The position numbers and the translations under genes were made by a program. Shown here one piece after another: positions 34,584 to 43,503 of a DNA stretch of 64,000 bases (within the stretch, counting starts at the first letter, position 1; each line of letters starts with the position of its first letter). The DNA is from Acanthopleuribacter pedis (lineage in GTDB: Bacteria; Acidobacteriota; Holophagae; Acanthopleuribacterales; Acanthopleuribacteraceae). The stretch lies in NCBI RefSeq assembly GCF_017377855.1, contig NZ_JAFREP010000008.1, forward strand, positions 186,001-250,000, in the 5' to 3' direction. The notes below the pieces were generated by a model, which was not told the DNA's origin, did no database searches, and was given only the letters and a program-made list of their open reading frames with translations.

Positions 34584-36575
34584 ATGGGAACTATCCGGGT
34601 GTTGCCCGATCATTTGGCCAACCAAATTGCCGCGGGTGAGGTGGTTGAACGGCCTGCCTCGGCACTTAAAGAATTGGTTGAAAACAGCTTGGACGCGGGT
34701 AGCAACAAAATCAAGGTGGTTTTGGAGGCCGGCGGCAAGCGCCGGATTCGCGTCGAAGACGATGGGCGCGGCATGGATAAGGACGACTGTTTGATGGCGC
34801 TTGAGCGTCATGCCACCTCCAAGCTAACTCGGGCCGAGGATCTGTTTTCCATTCGCAGCCTTGGTTTTCGTGGCGAGGCTTTGCCCAGTATCGCCTCGGT
34901 TTCCCGGTTAACCTTGGAGAGTCGTCGTGCCGAGGACGAGGCCGGCGTTCGGGTTGAGTTACACGGCAGCAAAATGTTTAAGGTGACCGAGGTCAGCCGT
35001 CCGCCCGGCACCTCGATCACGGTTGATCAGCTCTTTTTTAATATTCCGGCCCGCAAAAAGTTTTTGCGCAAAACGGAAACGGAACTGAGTTGGATGGTCA
35101 ACCTGGTTACCCAATACAGCATGGCCCACATCGACAAACATTTCATCCTGGAGCACAACGGGCGAACCTTGATGGACTTGTCGCCGGTGAGCCAACTGAA
35201 GGAACGGGTTTACCAGCATTTCGGCAAGCAGTTCATCGATCACCTGGTCCCTTTTGAGGGCGAGCGTGACTGGCTTAAGGTCAGCGGTTTAACTTCGCTC
35301 CCTTCTTTTCTCAAAACCAGCCGCAATTACCAATTCCTATTTGTGAATGGTCGGCTGGTGAAGGACAAGATTTTGGGGCATGCCATCAGCGAGGCCTATC
35401 AGGGGTTCGGTGAAGGCAAAATCTACCCGGTCATATTCCTATTCATTCAAGTGCCCTCGGCGGAAGTGGACGTCAACGTGCATCCGGCCAAAACCGAGGT
35501 CAAATTTATCAATGCCAACTTTGTCCATGACGGCGTGCGCGATTTGATTCGAGCGCCGCTGCTCCAGCAGCGGGCGACCATTCCCTACCGCTTTCGCGAG
35601 CAATACCACGAGGTTCCCAGCCAGACGATGCCCACCAAACGCGATCCTTGGTCCATGCCGCGGCAACAGCAGCAAGCTCTGCCGGGCGCGCCCGCGGGCG
35701 GGCCGATGTTCGCCGAGGCGGGTGGGGGCGCGGCACCGGCGCCGGGTTCGCCCTACGACCGTTTTGTAACCCAACGCGACCAAGCGGCAAACGCCGCAAT
35801 GCCGGCGCAAGCCGCCCCAAATACGACCGGCCCTGTTTCTGCCGCGGATGTCAAGGCCGCCGCGCCGTCCGGGCCGACCGCGCCGTCCGGGCCGACCGCG
35901 CCGTCCGGGCCCGCGATACCGCCACAACGCGATCAGGTCCCGGATCAAGGGGTTTCGGCAAACCAACATTTATTCAGTGAAGCCCAACGCAAGGAGCTTT
36001 CTTTGCCGCGGATTATCGGCCAGTTTCGCGATAGCTACATCCTTGCCGAACAAGACGGTGATTTGCTGTTAATCGATCAGCACGTGGCCCACGAACGCAT
36101 CCTCTACGATCAAATCTCGGAGGCCTTGGCGGAAAACCGGGTCGAGCGTCAAGCCTTGCTGGTGCCGCAAACGATTGAACTCTCGCCGGCGCAATCGGTT
36201 GATTTTGAGGCGGTGAAACCCACCTTGTCGGCCTTTGGTTTCGATGTGGATCCTTTCGACGGCAACACCTTCATTATTCGCGAGCGGCCGGTTTTTGTGG
36301 ACGGCGAGAACCTCGAAAAGCTGGTTGGGGAGTTGATCGAAAAAGCCCGCGGTGAACGCATGGAAACGGCGCTGGAAGCCATGATCGATCACTACGCCGC
36401 CACCAAGGCCTGTAAAGCGGCGGTCAAAATCAACATGTTCCTCACCCCGGAAAAGATGAAACACCTCATTAACGAACTCTATCAAAGCGCAACCCCGATG
36501 TTCTGTCCTCACGGGCGCCCCATCGTGCTTAAGTTCTCCAATGAGGAAATTGAGAAGAACTTTTTTCGTCGTTAA
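34584..36575 (+). CDS. mutL: DNA mismatch repair protein MutL (endonuclease type)
   Basis: 663 residues from ATG 34584 (GGGGAG upstream). The GHKL ATPase N-terminus is clear: IAAGEVVERPASALKELVENSLDAG, DDGRGM, TSKL and FRGEALPSIASVS. A disordered linker (about 345-475) rich in Pro/Ala follows, containing three 18-nt tandem repeats. The C-terminal dimerisation domain has DQHVAHERILYD, a version of the endonuclease motif DQHAxxExxxxE, and CPHGRP near the end, the zinc-site motif of nicking MutL proteins. It acts with MutS to nick the strand bearing a mismatch. Confidence 0.96.
   Translation: MGTIRVLPDHLANQIAAGEVVERPASALKELVENSLDAGSNKIKVVLEAGGKRRIRVEDDGRGMDKDDCLMALERHATSKLTRAEDLFSIRSLGFRGEALPSIASVSRLTLESRRAEDEAGVRVELHGSKMFKVTEVSRPPGTSITVDQLFFNIPARKKFLRKTETELSWMVNLVTQYSMAHIDKHFILEHNGRTLMDLSPVSQLKERVYQHFGKQFIDHLVPFEGERDWLKVSGLTSLPSFLKTSRNYQFLFVNGRLVKDKILGHAISEAYQGFGEGKIYPVIFLFIQVPSAEVDVNVHPAKTEVKFINANFVHDGVRDLIRAPLLQQRATIPYRFREQYHEVPSQTMPTKRDPWSMPRQQQQALPGAPAGGPMFAEAGGGAAPAPGSPYDRFVTQRDQAANAAMPAQAAPNTTGPVSAADVKAAAPSGPTAPSGPTAPSGPAIPPQRDQVPDQGVSANQHLFSEAQRKELSLPRIIGQFRDSYILAEQDGDLLLIDQHVAHERILYDQISEALAENRVERQALLVPQTIELSPAQSVDFEAVKPTLSAFGFDVDPFDGNTFIIRERPVFVDGENLEKLVGELIEKARGERMETALEAMIDHYAATKACKAAVKINMFLTPEKMKHLINELYQSATPMFCPHGRPIVLKFSNEEIEKNFFRR
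35862..35915 (+). repeat. mutL: three 18-bp tandem repeats in the mutL linker
   Basis: The unit GCGCCGTCCGGGCCGACC occurs twice exactly and once with a changed end, encoding repeated APSGPT. It preserves the frame and lies in the non-conserved linker, a likely site of length variation between strains. Confidence 0.85.
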
Positions 36576-37001
36576 AATCCCATGTTCCCGCGTTTGGGGT
36601 GCGCGATTTGGCGCAAGCCTGCGCAGGGATCCGCAGCTGCTCGGCGTTTGTCGGTTTTTTGCTTCTGGTGGGCTGGGGTTTGCTCAAGTAATTGAAAATA
36701 AACTTTTTGTGGCGTGAGCTCGGCGCGTGGAGCCGTTGTGCGTCTGAATAAAGGTATTTTGTTTAAGCGCGGTAAAGATAGTTGTTTAGGGGTATTTTGA
36801 GGGGGGCTCGCCCAACGGTTACCGCTGCCCGGACTTTTTGCAAAGCCGCTATCGCGTTGTTTTTTGTAAACCTTTGGTTTGGAGAAGGTAAAGCCGGGGG
36901 TGTCGCTATTATCGGTGGTTCTAGCCAAGTTGGCCTGGTTTTTGAAGTAGAGGGAGTGATCCTTTCCCTCGCCTCTTTACCTTGTCAGGAGCTTTGCTGT
37001 T
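36576..37001. other. intergenic region upstream of the nap operon
   Basis: No gene is credible. The region becomes A+T-rich, then shows an inverted repeat GAGGGA / TCCCTC at 36950-36970, just before the napD ribosome binding site. I looked for a TTGAT-N4-ATCAA FNR-type site and saw none. It should hold the nap promoter. Confidence 0.4.
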
Positions 37002-37247
37002 ATGCCGGTTAAAAGTTACTTGGCCTTCTCCCATGAAGGTCGCTACCCCCACATGATCGCCCGGCTTGAACAATGCGACGGTGTTTCGGTTTACCCGGCG
37101 GAAAACCGAAACGTGGCCGTCGTTGTGACATCCAGTGACGATGAATCCTCGGAGCAGCGTGTTAAATCGGCGCTCGAAGCCATTGTGGATATCCACTGCC
37201 TGACCTTGGTCTTTGGTTATGCCGACCCAGCGCCGTTTGCGGTTTAA
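37002..37247 (+). CDS. napD: NapD-like chaperone for NapA
   Basis: 81 residues, the usual size of NapD. The pattern is NapD-like: a first strand SYLAFS, a helix YPHMIARLEQCDGVSVYPA, a strand VAVVVTSS, a helix EQRVKSALEAI, and the closing strand VLTLVFGY-like (LTLVFGYADP). NapD binds the twin-arginine signal of NapA and holds the enzyme back until its cofactor is inserted. AGGAG lies upstream. It precedes napA by 200 bp. Confidence 0.78.
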   Translation: MPVKSYLAFSHEGRYPHMIARLEQCDGVSVYPAENRNVAVVVTSSDDESSEQRVKSALEAIVDIHCLTLVFGYADPAPFAV

Positions 37248-37447
37248 TCTGCCTTCCGGCGCGAGCCAATCTTGAACCAGCCGGTGTGTCTCACGGCCGA
37301 TGTGGATCGGGAAGCCGACAGCCTGTCCGGTATCCTCCCTTTTCAGGGCACGCCTTGCTTCCCTCCGTGTAGACCTGAGTCGGTGATGAACCTGTTCCAT
37401 GGGTTCGTGCGCGGATAGGAGTGCATTTCCTAAGAGGAGAACCAACC

Positions 37448-39757
37448 ATGGTTTCACGGCGAATTTTTATCAAAAATATGGCCCTTTCCTCGGCCGTTGT
37501 TGCGGCCCAGAGCCTGTTGCCGGGCGTACTTTTTCCCTCCGCCTCGTTTGGTGCCGCGGCCTCGGGGTTGACCTGGCACAAGACGCCCTGTCGTTTTTGC
37601 GGCGTGGGTTGTGGTTTGTTGGTGGGTATCGACAGCGGTCGTGCCGTCGCGGTCAAAGGTGATCCTGCATCCGCGGTCAACAAGGGCCTGTGTTGCGTGA
37701 AGGGTTATCACTCGGTGCAAGCGCTTTACGGCAAAGACCGCCTGCGTTCCGCGCAAATGCGCAAAAACGGGCGTCTCGTGGATGTTCCTCTTTCCGAGGC
37801 GCTTGATGCGGTGGCCGATCACTTTAAGAAAACCATCGCCGCCCATGGGAAGGACAGCGTGGCGATTTATGGGTCCGGCCAGTGGACGATTCCCGACGGC
37901 TACGTTGCCGCCAAGTTATTCAAAGGCTGCCTCGGCACCAACAACGTCGAGGCCAATGCCCGACTCTGTATGGCCAGCGCCGTGACCGGGTTCTTGACGT
38001 CGTTCGGGTTGGACGAACCCATGGGTTGTTATGAGGATATCGACCACGCTGATGTGTTTATCCTCTGGGGCAACAACATGGCTGAAATGCACCCCGTTCT
38101 TTTTTCACGGCTTTTGGAGCGACGCCAACACCACAAACGGACGCTGATTGTGGATTTGGCCACGCGTACCACACGCACCAGTTTTGCCGCCGACAAATCG
38201 ATTTTGTTCGAGCCGCAAACGGATTTGGCGATTGCCAACTGTATCGCCTATCAAATCATTAAAGACGGTCGGGTGAACCGCTCCTTTGTTGAAAAACACG
38301 TGGCCTTTAAAAAGGGGCACACCGATATTGGTTACGGGTTGGAAGACGGCTTCCATTTTAAAGATGAAGCGACACCGACGGATTTCGCGGGTTACGCCGC
38401 GTTCCTGGAAGACTACACCCCCGAAAAAGTCGCCTCGTTAACCGGCGTCTCCGCGGCTGATTTGCGTTACCTGGCCGCTTTGTACGGGGATCCCAACCGC
38501 AAGGTGGTTTCTTTTTGGTGTATGGGGATGAACCAGCATACGCGGGGAACTTGGATCAACAACCTCGTCTACAACCTTCACCTCCTGGTCGGCAAAATCA
38601 GTCGTCCGGGCAACGGGCCGTTCTCCCTTACCGGCCAACCCAGTGCCTGCGGCACCGTGCGCGAGGTGGGTACCCTTACCCACAAACTGCCGCACGGGGT
38701 GGTGATGAATGAAGCAGCGCGCAAAAAAGCGGCCGAAATTTGGCAGGTTCCGGTTGAAAACATCGACCCCAAGCCGTCTCATCACACGGTCTCCATGTTC
38801 CGCGCCTTGGATAGCGGCGCCATTCGGATGATGTGGATCCAGGTGACCAACCCCATGGTGACCATGCCCAAATTGAAGCGGTACCGTGATGCGGCCAAAA
38901 AAGAAGGTCGTTTTATCGTGGTGTCCGATGTGTACCCGACACCGACCACGGATATTGCCGATGTGGTGTTGCCTTCCGCGATGTGGATCGAACGGGAGGG
39001 GATGTACGGGAATTCGGAGCGACGCACCCAGCACTTCCAGCAGTTGGTTGAACCACCGGGTGAGGCGATGAGCGATACCCTCCAGATCATTGAAGTGGCG
39101 CGGCGCATGGGGTTCGGCGATAAGTTTCCGCAAGACCCTAAAACGCATATTCGTGAGATTTGGGAGGAATACCGGCGGTTTCACGACGGGCCCAAACACG
39201 GCATGGCGCCTTATGAGGTGCTCTTGCAGCGGCCAGGGGTGATCTGGCCGTTCCATGAGGGCCGGGAAACCAAATGGCGGTACCACGCGGAAACCGATCC
39301 CGCGGCCAAGGGTTCAAGTTTTGATTTTTACGGGAAACCCGATCACCGGGCCTGGATTTGGGCGCGGCCCTATGAGCCGGCCCCGGAAGTACCCGACCGA
39401 GAGTACCCTTTTTGGTTGTGCACGGGGCGCGTACTCGAGCACTGGCACTCGGGCAGCATGACCCGGCGCATTCCGGTCCTGCACCGTGCCGTACCTGAGG
39501 CTTACGCCGAATTACATCCAGACGATGCCACGCGATTGGGCGTGCGTTCCGGTGAGCGGATCCGCCTGGTGACGCGGCGCGGCTCCCTGGAAATGACGGT
39601 GGCCGTGGACCAGCGCGGCCGACCCGCGCGTGGCCATGTGTTTGTGCCCTTCTTCGACGAAGCGCTGTTAATTAACGAGGTGACCCTCGACGCCTATTGC
39701 CCGATTTCCAAACAGCCCGATTACAAAAAGTGTGCTGTAAAGGTTGAGCGGGTATGA
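37448..39757 (+). CDS. napA: periplasmic nitrate reductase catalytic subunit NapA
   Basis: 769 residues from ATG 37448 (GAGGAG upstream). A twin-arginine signal (SRRIFIKNMALSS) directs folded export. The [4Fe-4S] ligands are Cys48, Cys51, Cys55 and Cys83 (CRFCGVGC...CVKGYH). The molybdenum ligand is Cys174 in NARLCMASAVTGF, followed by DEPMGCYEDIDHAD, which identifies NapA rather than formate dehydrogenase or assimilatory NasA. The C-terminal MGD-binding domain has TGRVLEHWHSGSMTRR. It reduces nitrate to nitrite in the periplasm. Its stop overlaps the next start (ATGA). Confidence 0.92.
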   Translation: MVSRRIFIKNMALSSAVVAAQSLLPGVLFPSASFGAAASGLTWHKTPCRFCGVGCGLLVGIDSGRAVAVKGDPASAVNKGLCCVKGYHSVQALYGKDRLRSAQMRKNGRLVDVPLSEALDAVADHFKKTIAAHGKDSVAIYGSGQWTIPDGYVAAKLFKGCLGTNNVEANARLCMASAVTGFLTSFGLDEPMGCYEDIDHADVFILWGNNMAEMHPVLFSRLLERRQHHKRTLIVDLATRTTRTSFAADKSILFEPQTDLAIANCIAYQIIKDGRVNRSFVEKHVAFKKGHTDIGYGLEDGFHFKDEATPTDFAGYAAFLEDYTPEKVASLTGVSAADLRYLAALYGDPNRKVVSFWCMGMNQHTRGTWINNLVYNLHLLVGKISRPGNGPFSLTGQPSACGTVREVGTLTHKLPHGVVMNEAARKKAAEIWQVPVENIDPKPSHHTVSMFRALDSGAIRMMWIQVTNPMVTMPKLKRYRDAAKKEGRFIVVSDVYPTPTTDIADVVLPSAMWIEREGMYGNSERRTQHFQQLVEPPGEAMSDTLQIIEVARRMGFGDKFPQDPKTHIREIWEEYRRFHDGPKHGMAPYEVLLQRPGVIWPFHEGRETKWRYHAETDPAAKGSSFDFYGKPDHRAWIWARPYEPAPEVPDREYPFWLCTGRVLEHWHSGSMTRRIPVLHRAVPEAYAELHPDDATRLGVRSGERIRLVTRRGSLEMTVAVDQRGRPARGHVFVPFFDEALLINEVTLDAYCPISKQPDYKKCAVKVERV

Positions 39758-40458
39758 ATACGCCGGTTACCTTTTTCCAAAAATACCTTTTGATCGGCAT
39801 GCTGGTGCTGCTCATGGCGGCCGGGGTGTGGGTGATTGGGCAGGCGCTGCATGAGGACGACCCCGACCGTGCCAAAACGGAAACGGGGAGGATGACCACG
39901 CCGCCGCTTAAAACCACCCCCCTCTATCAAGAGGCCGGCGTGTTTCAGGGGCGGGATCAGCGCTCACGGTTTGTGGATTTGCGTCAGGCCGGCACGCGTC
40001 GGTTGGCCGAATATTATGACAGGCGGGCGTACCCCGGTGCGCCGCCGTATATCCCGCACCCGGTTGAAAGCGACATGAAAACCGATTTTGAGGCCTGTTC
40101 TTCTTGCCACGAAAACGGCGGGTTTGTGCCGACTTTTCAGGCTTTTGCCCCGGTCACGCCCCATGCGGCCTACCGCAATTGTCGCCAGTGCCACGTTCCC
40201 CAAGCCACCGAAACACTGCTTGTCGCCAATCAGTGGCAAACGACGGCGCCGCCCGCCATCGGGCGCGCCGCACTACCGGGCGGGCCGCCGCCCATCCCCC
40301 ACGGCCTGCACATGCGCGAGAACTGTAGCGCCTGCCACGCGGGGCCCGCGGCGCCCGTGGAAATTCGCACCAGTCACCCGGAACGTTTGTCCTGCCGGCA
40401 GTGCCACGTTCCGGCTGAAACGGCGCTTGATTTTGCACGCCCGGGCGAGCAGCCCTAA
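39754..40458 (+). CDS. tetrahaem NapB-like cytochrome c
   Basis: 234 residues with an N-terminal membrane helix or uncleaved signal (about 10-31). Four CxxCH sites: 115-119, 143-147, 191-195 and 214-218. The first half is NapB-like (YPGAPPYIPHPV, CSSCHENGG, APVTPH, CRQCHVP); the second half repeats the unit (PPPIPHGL, CSACHAGP, SHPERLSCRQCHVP). Ordinary NapB has two haems, so this is a tandem dihaem duplication. It probably passes electrons to NapA from the quinol-side module encoded downstream. It is translationally coupled to napA. Confidence 0.85.
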   Translation: MNTPVTFFQKYLLIGMLVLLMAAGVWVIGQALHEDDPDRAKTETGRMTTPPLKTTPLYQEAGVFQGRDQRSRFVDLRQAGTRRLAEYYDRRAYPGAPPYIPHPVESDMKTDFEACSSCHENGGFVPTFQAFAPVTPHAAYRNCRQCHVPQATETLLVANQWQTTAPPAIGRAALPGGPPPIPHGLHMRENCSACHAGPAAPVEIRTSHPERLSCRQCHVPAETALDFARPGEQP

Positions 40459-40472
40459 ACGAGGACGGCATC

Positions 40473-41159
40473 ATGGCTTTTCCAGGAAACCGCGACCGGC
40501 ATGGCCGGCATTTAACCCGAATGTGTTTGTTGTCCCTTTTGATGTTGGTTGGCTGTAGTGGACCCAAGCCGCCTCATCCAGCCAGGGTCGCCGATACCAT
40601 CGCCGCCCATGAAGGGCCGGTTCAGGGTCCCGACACGGCTCATTTGACCGCGGAATTGAACCGGGTTCGCGCTGAGTTTCCGGGTCGTTTGCAAGCCGCC
40701 GATTTTTTCGTCGAAACCCGCGTCAATCAATTAAAACAAGCGCCGTGCGCGCAATGTCACGCCGCCCCGGTGGACTTAGACAAGGCGCCCAAGGCCCATT
40801 GGGATATTCAATTGGAACACGCGGGTAACCACATGATGCAGTGCTCGACCTGTCACGATCCAGGCGACCACAAGTCGTCCCTCATTTTTCTTTCCGGGGC
40901 CGCGCTTTCCATGGATCACGTTTACCAACAGTGCGGTCAGTGCCATTTCGAACAGCTTCGCGATTGGGAAGGCGGCGCCCACGGTCAGCGGGTGGCGGCC
41001 TGGAGCGGCGAACGGGTGGTGCGGAACTGCACGGGTTGTCACGATCCGCACCAGCCGGCGTTTCCCAAGCGGTGGCCCGTGCATGCGGCGCGGCCGGCCG
41101 ACGAAACACTTCCGATACAGGAGATTTCGCACCCAGAGGAGGGATCCGCTCATGACTAA
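40473..41159 (+). CDS. tetrahaem c-type cytochrome lipoprotein
   Basis: 228 residues. A lipoprotein signal ends LLMLVGC at about residue 28. Four CxxCH haem sites: CAQCH, CSTCH, CGQCH and CTGCH. His residues scattered between them could supply distal ligands (HWDIQLEHAGNHMM). It sits between the NapB-like protein and a Fe-S/NrfD pair, as the cytochrome subunit does in Qrc and alternative complex III clusters, and is likely the electron exit of that quinol-oxidising module. It overlaps the Fe-S gene by 8 nt. Confidence 0.82.
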   Translation: MAFPGNRDRHGRHLTRMCLLSLLMLVGCSGPKPPHPARVADTIAAHEGPVQGPDTAHLTAELNRVRAEFPGRLQAADFFVETRVNQLKQAPCAQCHAAPVDLDKAPKAHWDIQLEHAGNHMMQCSTCHDPGDHKSSLIFLSGAALSMDHVYQQCGQCHFEQLRDWEGGAHGQRVAAWSGERVVRNCTGCHDPHQPAFPKRWPVHAARPADETLPIQEISHPEEGSAHD

Positions 41160-42189
41160 ATCCTCATCAATCAAGACATGGGTCCGACGTCTGTTGAACC
41201 CGGAGGCGCTCCGATATTTGGCCGCGGACGACCCCGAAGGCGACCGCTCCTTTGCCGAAGGGGCCGCTCAGGTGATGGACAAGCAACTTGATCGGCGTCA
41301 GGCGCTTAAAGCCATCGCAGGCGCCGGCGCCGCCGGCGCGGCTTTGGTTCAGGCGGCTTGTGCCCCCTTGGGTGGTCGATCGGAAGAGGCCCAACATCGT
41401 TGGGAAGAATTTTTTAAGAAGAACTACCGCTTGATGACGGAAACGGAACGCGCCGAAACCGTGACGCGCCTGACCAAACTCGCGGCCGATGATCGGGGCG
41501 GCGCGCCGCACATTCAAACCACACCGGCCCAGCCGGGGGTCTTGTTTGGTTATGCCTTTAATATCTCGAAGTGCAAAGGTTACCAGGATTGTGTCAAAGC
41601 TTGTATCCATGAAAACAATCTGGATCGCGGCGAGAATATGCAATACATCCGCATTTTTGAAATAGAAAACGGGCAGCAAAGCCTGGCTTCCGCCAACGGT
41701 TCCTATTATCACGAAGTTCCCGCCGACGGCCATTATTACCTGGGGACGCAGTGTTTCCACTGTGAGAACCCGCCTTGTGTCGATGTTTGCCCGGTGGGTG
41801 CGACCTGGAAGGAAGAAGACGGCATTGTGGTTGTTGATTACGACTGGTGTATCGGCTGCCGTTATTGCCAGGCCGCATGCCCCTATTTTGGTCGCCGATT
41901 CAATTGGTCGGCGCCCCAGGTGCCGCCCGAATCGGTGAACCGAGAACAGCATTACTTGGGCAATCGGCCCCGCAAGAAAGGGGTTATGGAAAAATGTACG
42001 TTTTGCATTCAGCGGACGCGCCAGGGCAAGTTACCCGCCTGTGTGGAAGCCTGTCCCACGGGTGCCCGGGTCTTTGGGAACCTGCTCGATCCCAACAGTG
42101 AAATCCGTTATGTGCTTGCCAACAAAAAGGTGTTTCGTTTGAAAGAGGAATTGGGTACCGAACCGAAGTTTTGGTATTTCACCGACTAA
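41152..42189 (+). CDS. NrfC/QrcC-like ferredoxin subunit, possible Tat lipoprotein
   Basis: 345 residues from ATG 41152 (GAGGAGGG upstream). A 45-residue leader precedes DRRQALKAIAGAGAAG and a lipobox-like LVQAAC (Cys70), which suggests Tat export and perhaps lipidation. Ferredoxin sites follow: CxxC-type clusters CFHCENPPCVDVCP, CIGCRYCQAACP and CTFC...CVEACP. The first site, Cys141-Cys147-Cys151, has Tyr144 where the second Cys normally lies. It should relay electrons between the NrfD-like subunit and the cytochromes. Confidence 0.86.
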   Translation: MTKSSSIKTWVRRLLNPEALRYLAADDPEGDRSFAEGAAQVMDKQLDRRQALKAIAGAGAAGAALVQAACAPLGGRSEEAQHRWEEFFKKNYRLMTETERAETVTRLTKLAADDRGGAPHIQTTPAQPGVLFGYAFNISKCKGYQDCVKACIHENNLDRGENMQYIRIFEIENGQQSLASANGSYYHEVPADGHYYLGTQCFHCENPPCVDVCPVGATWKEEDGIVVVDYDWCIGCRYCQAACPYFGRRFNWSAPQVPPESVNREQHYLGNRPRKKGVMEKCTFCIQRTRQGKLPACVEACPTGARVFGNLLDPNSEIRYVLANKKVFRLKEELGTEPKFWYFTD

Positions 42190-42198
42190 GGAGTCGCC

Positions 42199-43443
42199 AT
42201 GTCACCGACCCATCTTTTCCAATTTTTTGGTGATGCATTCCTCTCGGCGACCCGTGGGCGCCTTGCCTATCACGTGTGGATGGGGGGATTGACCTTTTTG
42301 ATGTTGCTCGGCGCTTACGCCTACAGTGTTCAGCTTCAGGAAGGGCTGATTGTGACCGGTATGAACGATCACATCAGTTGGGGTATGTATATTTCGAATT
42401 TCACCTTTTTGGTCGGGCTGGCCGCCGCCGCGGTGATGCTGGTGTTGCCGACCTACATCCTCGACGATGTTGATTTCGGCGGCGCGGTGTTGATCGGAGA
42501 AGGGGTGGCCGTCGCCGCGTTGGTGATGTGTCTTGCCTTTGTGACGGTTGATTTGGGCGGACCCCATCGCGTGTGGCACATGATCCCCAAATTGGGTTAT
42601 TTCAATTGGCCGCGTTCTATGTTGACGTGGGACGTCCTTGTGCTTAACGGCTACTTGGCCCTCAATGTGATGGTGCCGTTTTACCTGCTGTACAGCCGTT
42701 ATCACGGCGTCAAACCTGATAAGCGTAAATACGTGCCTTTTGTGGTGCTGTCGGTTTTTTGGGCTGTCGGCATTCACCTGGTGACCGCCTTCTTGTACGC
42801 CGGCTTGCCCGCCCGTCCTTTTTGGCACAATGCCCTGTTGGGTCCCCGTTTTTTGGCCTCGGCCTTTGCCGCGGGTCCGGCCTTCATTCTCATGTTACTC
42901 GGTGTGATTGATCGTTTTACCGACTACGGTATTCGCGTGGTGATTTTTGACAAACTGGCCTTGATTATTACCGTGGCGGCCCAAATCAACTTGGTCATGC
43001 TCGGTTCCGAATTGTTTGTGGAGTTTTATCAGCCAACCGAACACGCGGAAAGTGCCGTGTATCTTTTTTTCGGGCTCAACGGCCACGACGCCCTCGTTCC
43101 CTGGATCCGAAGCGCGGTTGCGCTCAACCTCGGCGCCACCCTGTGTCTCAGCATCCACCCCTTGCGTCGGCGCCGCGGCATTTTATTGGCGGCAAGTACC
43201 TTGTTATTCCTGGCTGTATGGATTGAGAAAGGCATGGGGTTGGTGGTTCCCGGTTTTGTTCCGGGCCCTTTGGGTGATGTGGTTGATTACCATCCGAGCT
43301 GGGTGGAAATTTGGGTGACGGTGGGCATTTGGGCCATGGGTTTCTTCATTTTGTCGGGTTTGGTTAAAGTTGCGATTGCGATTGAAACCGGGCGGATGAA
43401 GGCGAAAGGCGGTGATCAGGAGGTACCTACTGAATCCCTCTAA
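42199..43443 (+). CDS. NrfD/PsrC-like quinol-interacting membrane subunit
   Basis: 414 residues, with about ten predicted membrane helices and GGAG before the ATG. It resembles the NrfD family by the early segment HVWMGGLTFLMLLGAYAY, then WGMYISNFTFLVGLAAAAVML and the conserved polar residues on the periplasmic side (VDLGGPHRVWHM, WDVLVLNGYL). It would oxidise menaquinol or another quinol and hand electrons to the adjacent Fe-S protein. Together with it, it replaces NapC, which is absent here. Confidence 0.88.
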   Translation: MSPTHLFQFFGDAFLSATRGRLAYHVWMGGLTFLMLLGAYAYSVQLQEGLIVTGMNDHISWGMYISNFTFLVGLAAAAVMLVLPTYILDDVDFGGAVLIGEGVAVAALVMCLAFVTVDLGGPHRVWHMIPKLGYFNWPRSMLTWDVLVLNGYLALNVMVPFYLLYSRYHGVKPDKRKYVPFVVLSVFWAVGIHLVTAFLYAGLPARPFWHNALLGPRFLASAFAAGPAFILMLLGVIDRFTDYGIRVVIFDKLALIITVAAQINLVMLGSELFVEFYQPTEHAESAVYLFFGLNGHDALVPWIRSAVALNLGATLCLSIHPLRRRRGILLAASTLLFLAVWIEKGMGLVVPGFVPGPLGDVVDYHPSWVEIWVTVGIWAMGFFILSGLVKVAIAIETGRMKAKGGDQEVPTESL

Positions 43444-43503
43444 GCGAGGGCGACCATGTAAGGTATTCTCAAGAAGTTGGGTTTATATTAAGGAGGAGTT
43501 GTC

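Noticed and set aside
36780..37001. FNR/NarL-type operator before napD.
   Set aside because: No TTGAT-N4-ATCAA or paired heptamers were found; only a weak GAGGGA/TCCCTC inverted repeat is present.
37002..43443. Reading the molybdoenzyme cluster as formate dehydrogenase or polysulfide reductase.
   Set aside because: NARLCMAS and DEPMGCYEDI, NapD and the NapB-like cytochrome all point to NapA; the NrfD-like subunit alone is not diagnostic.
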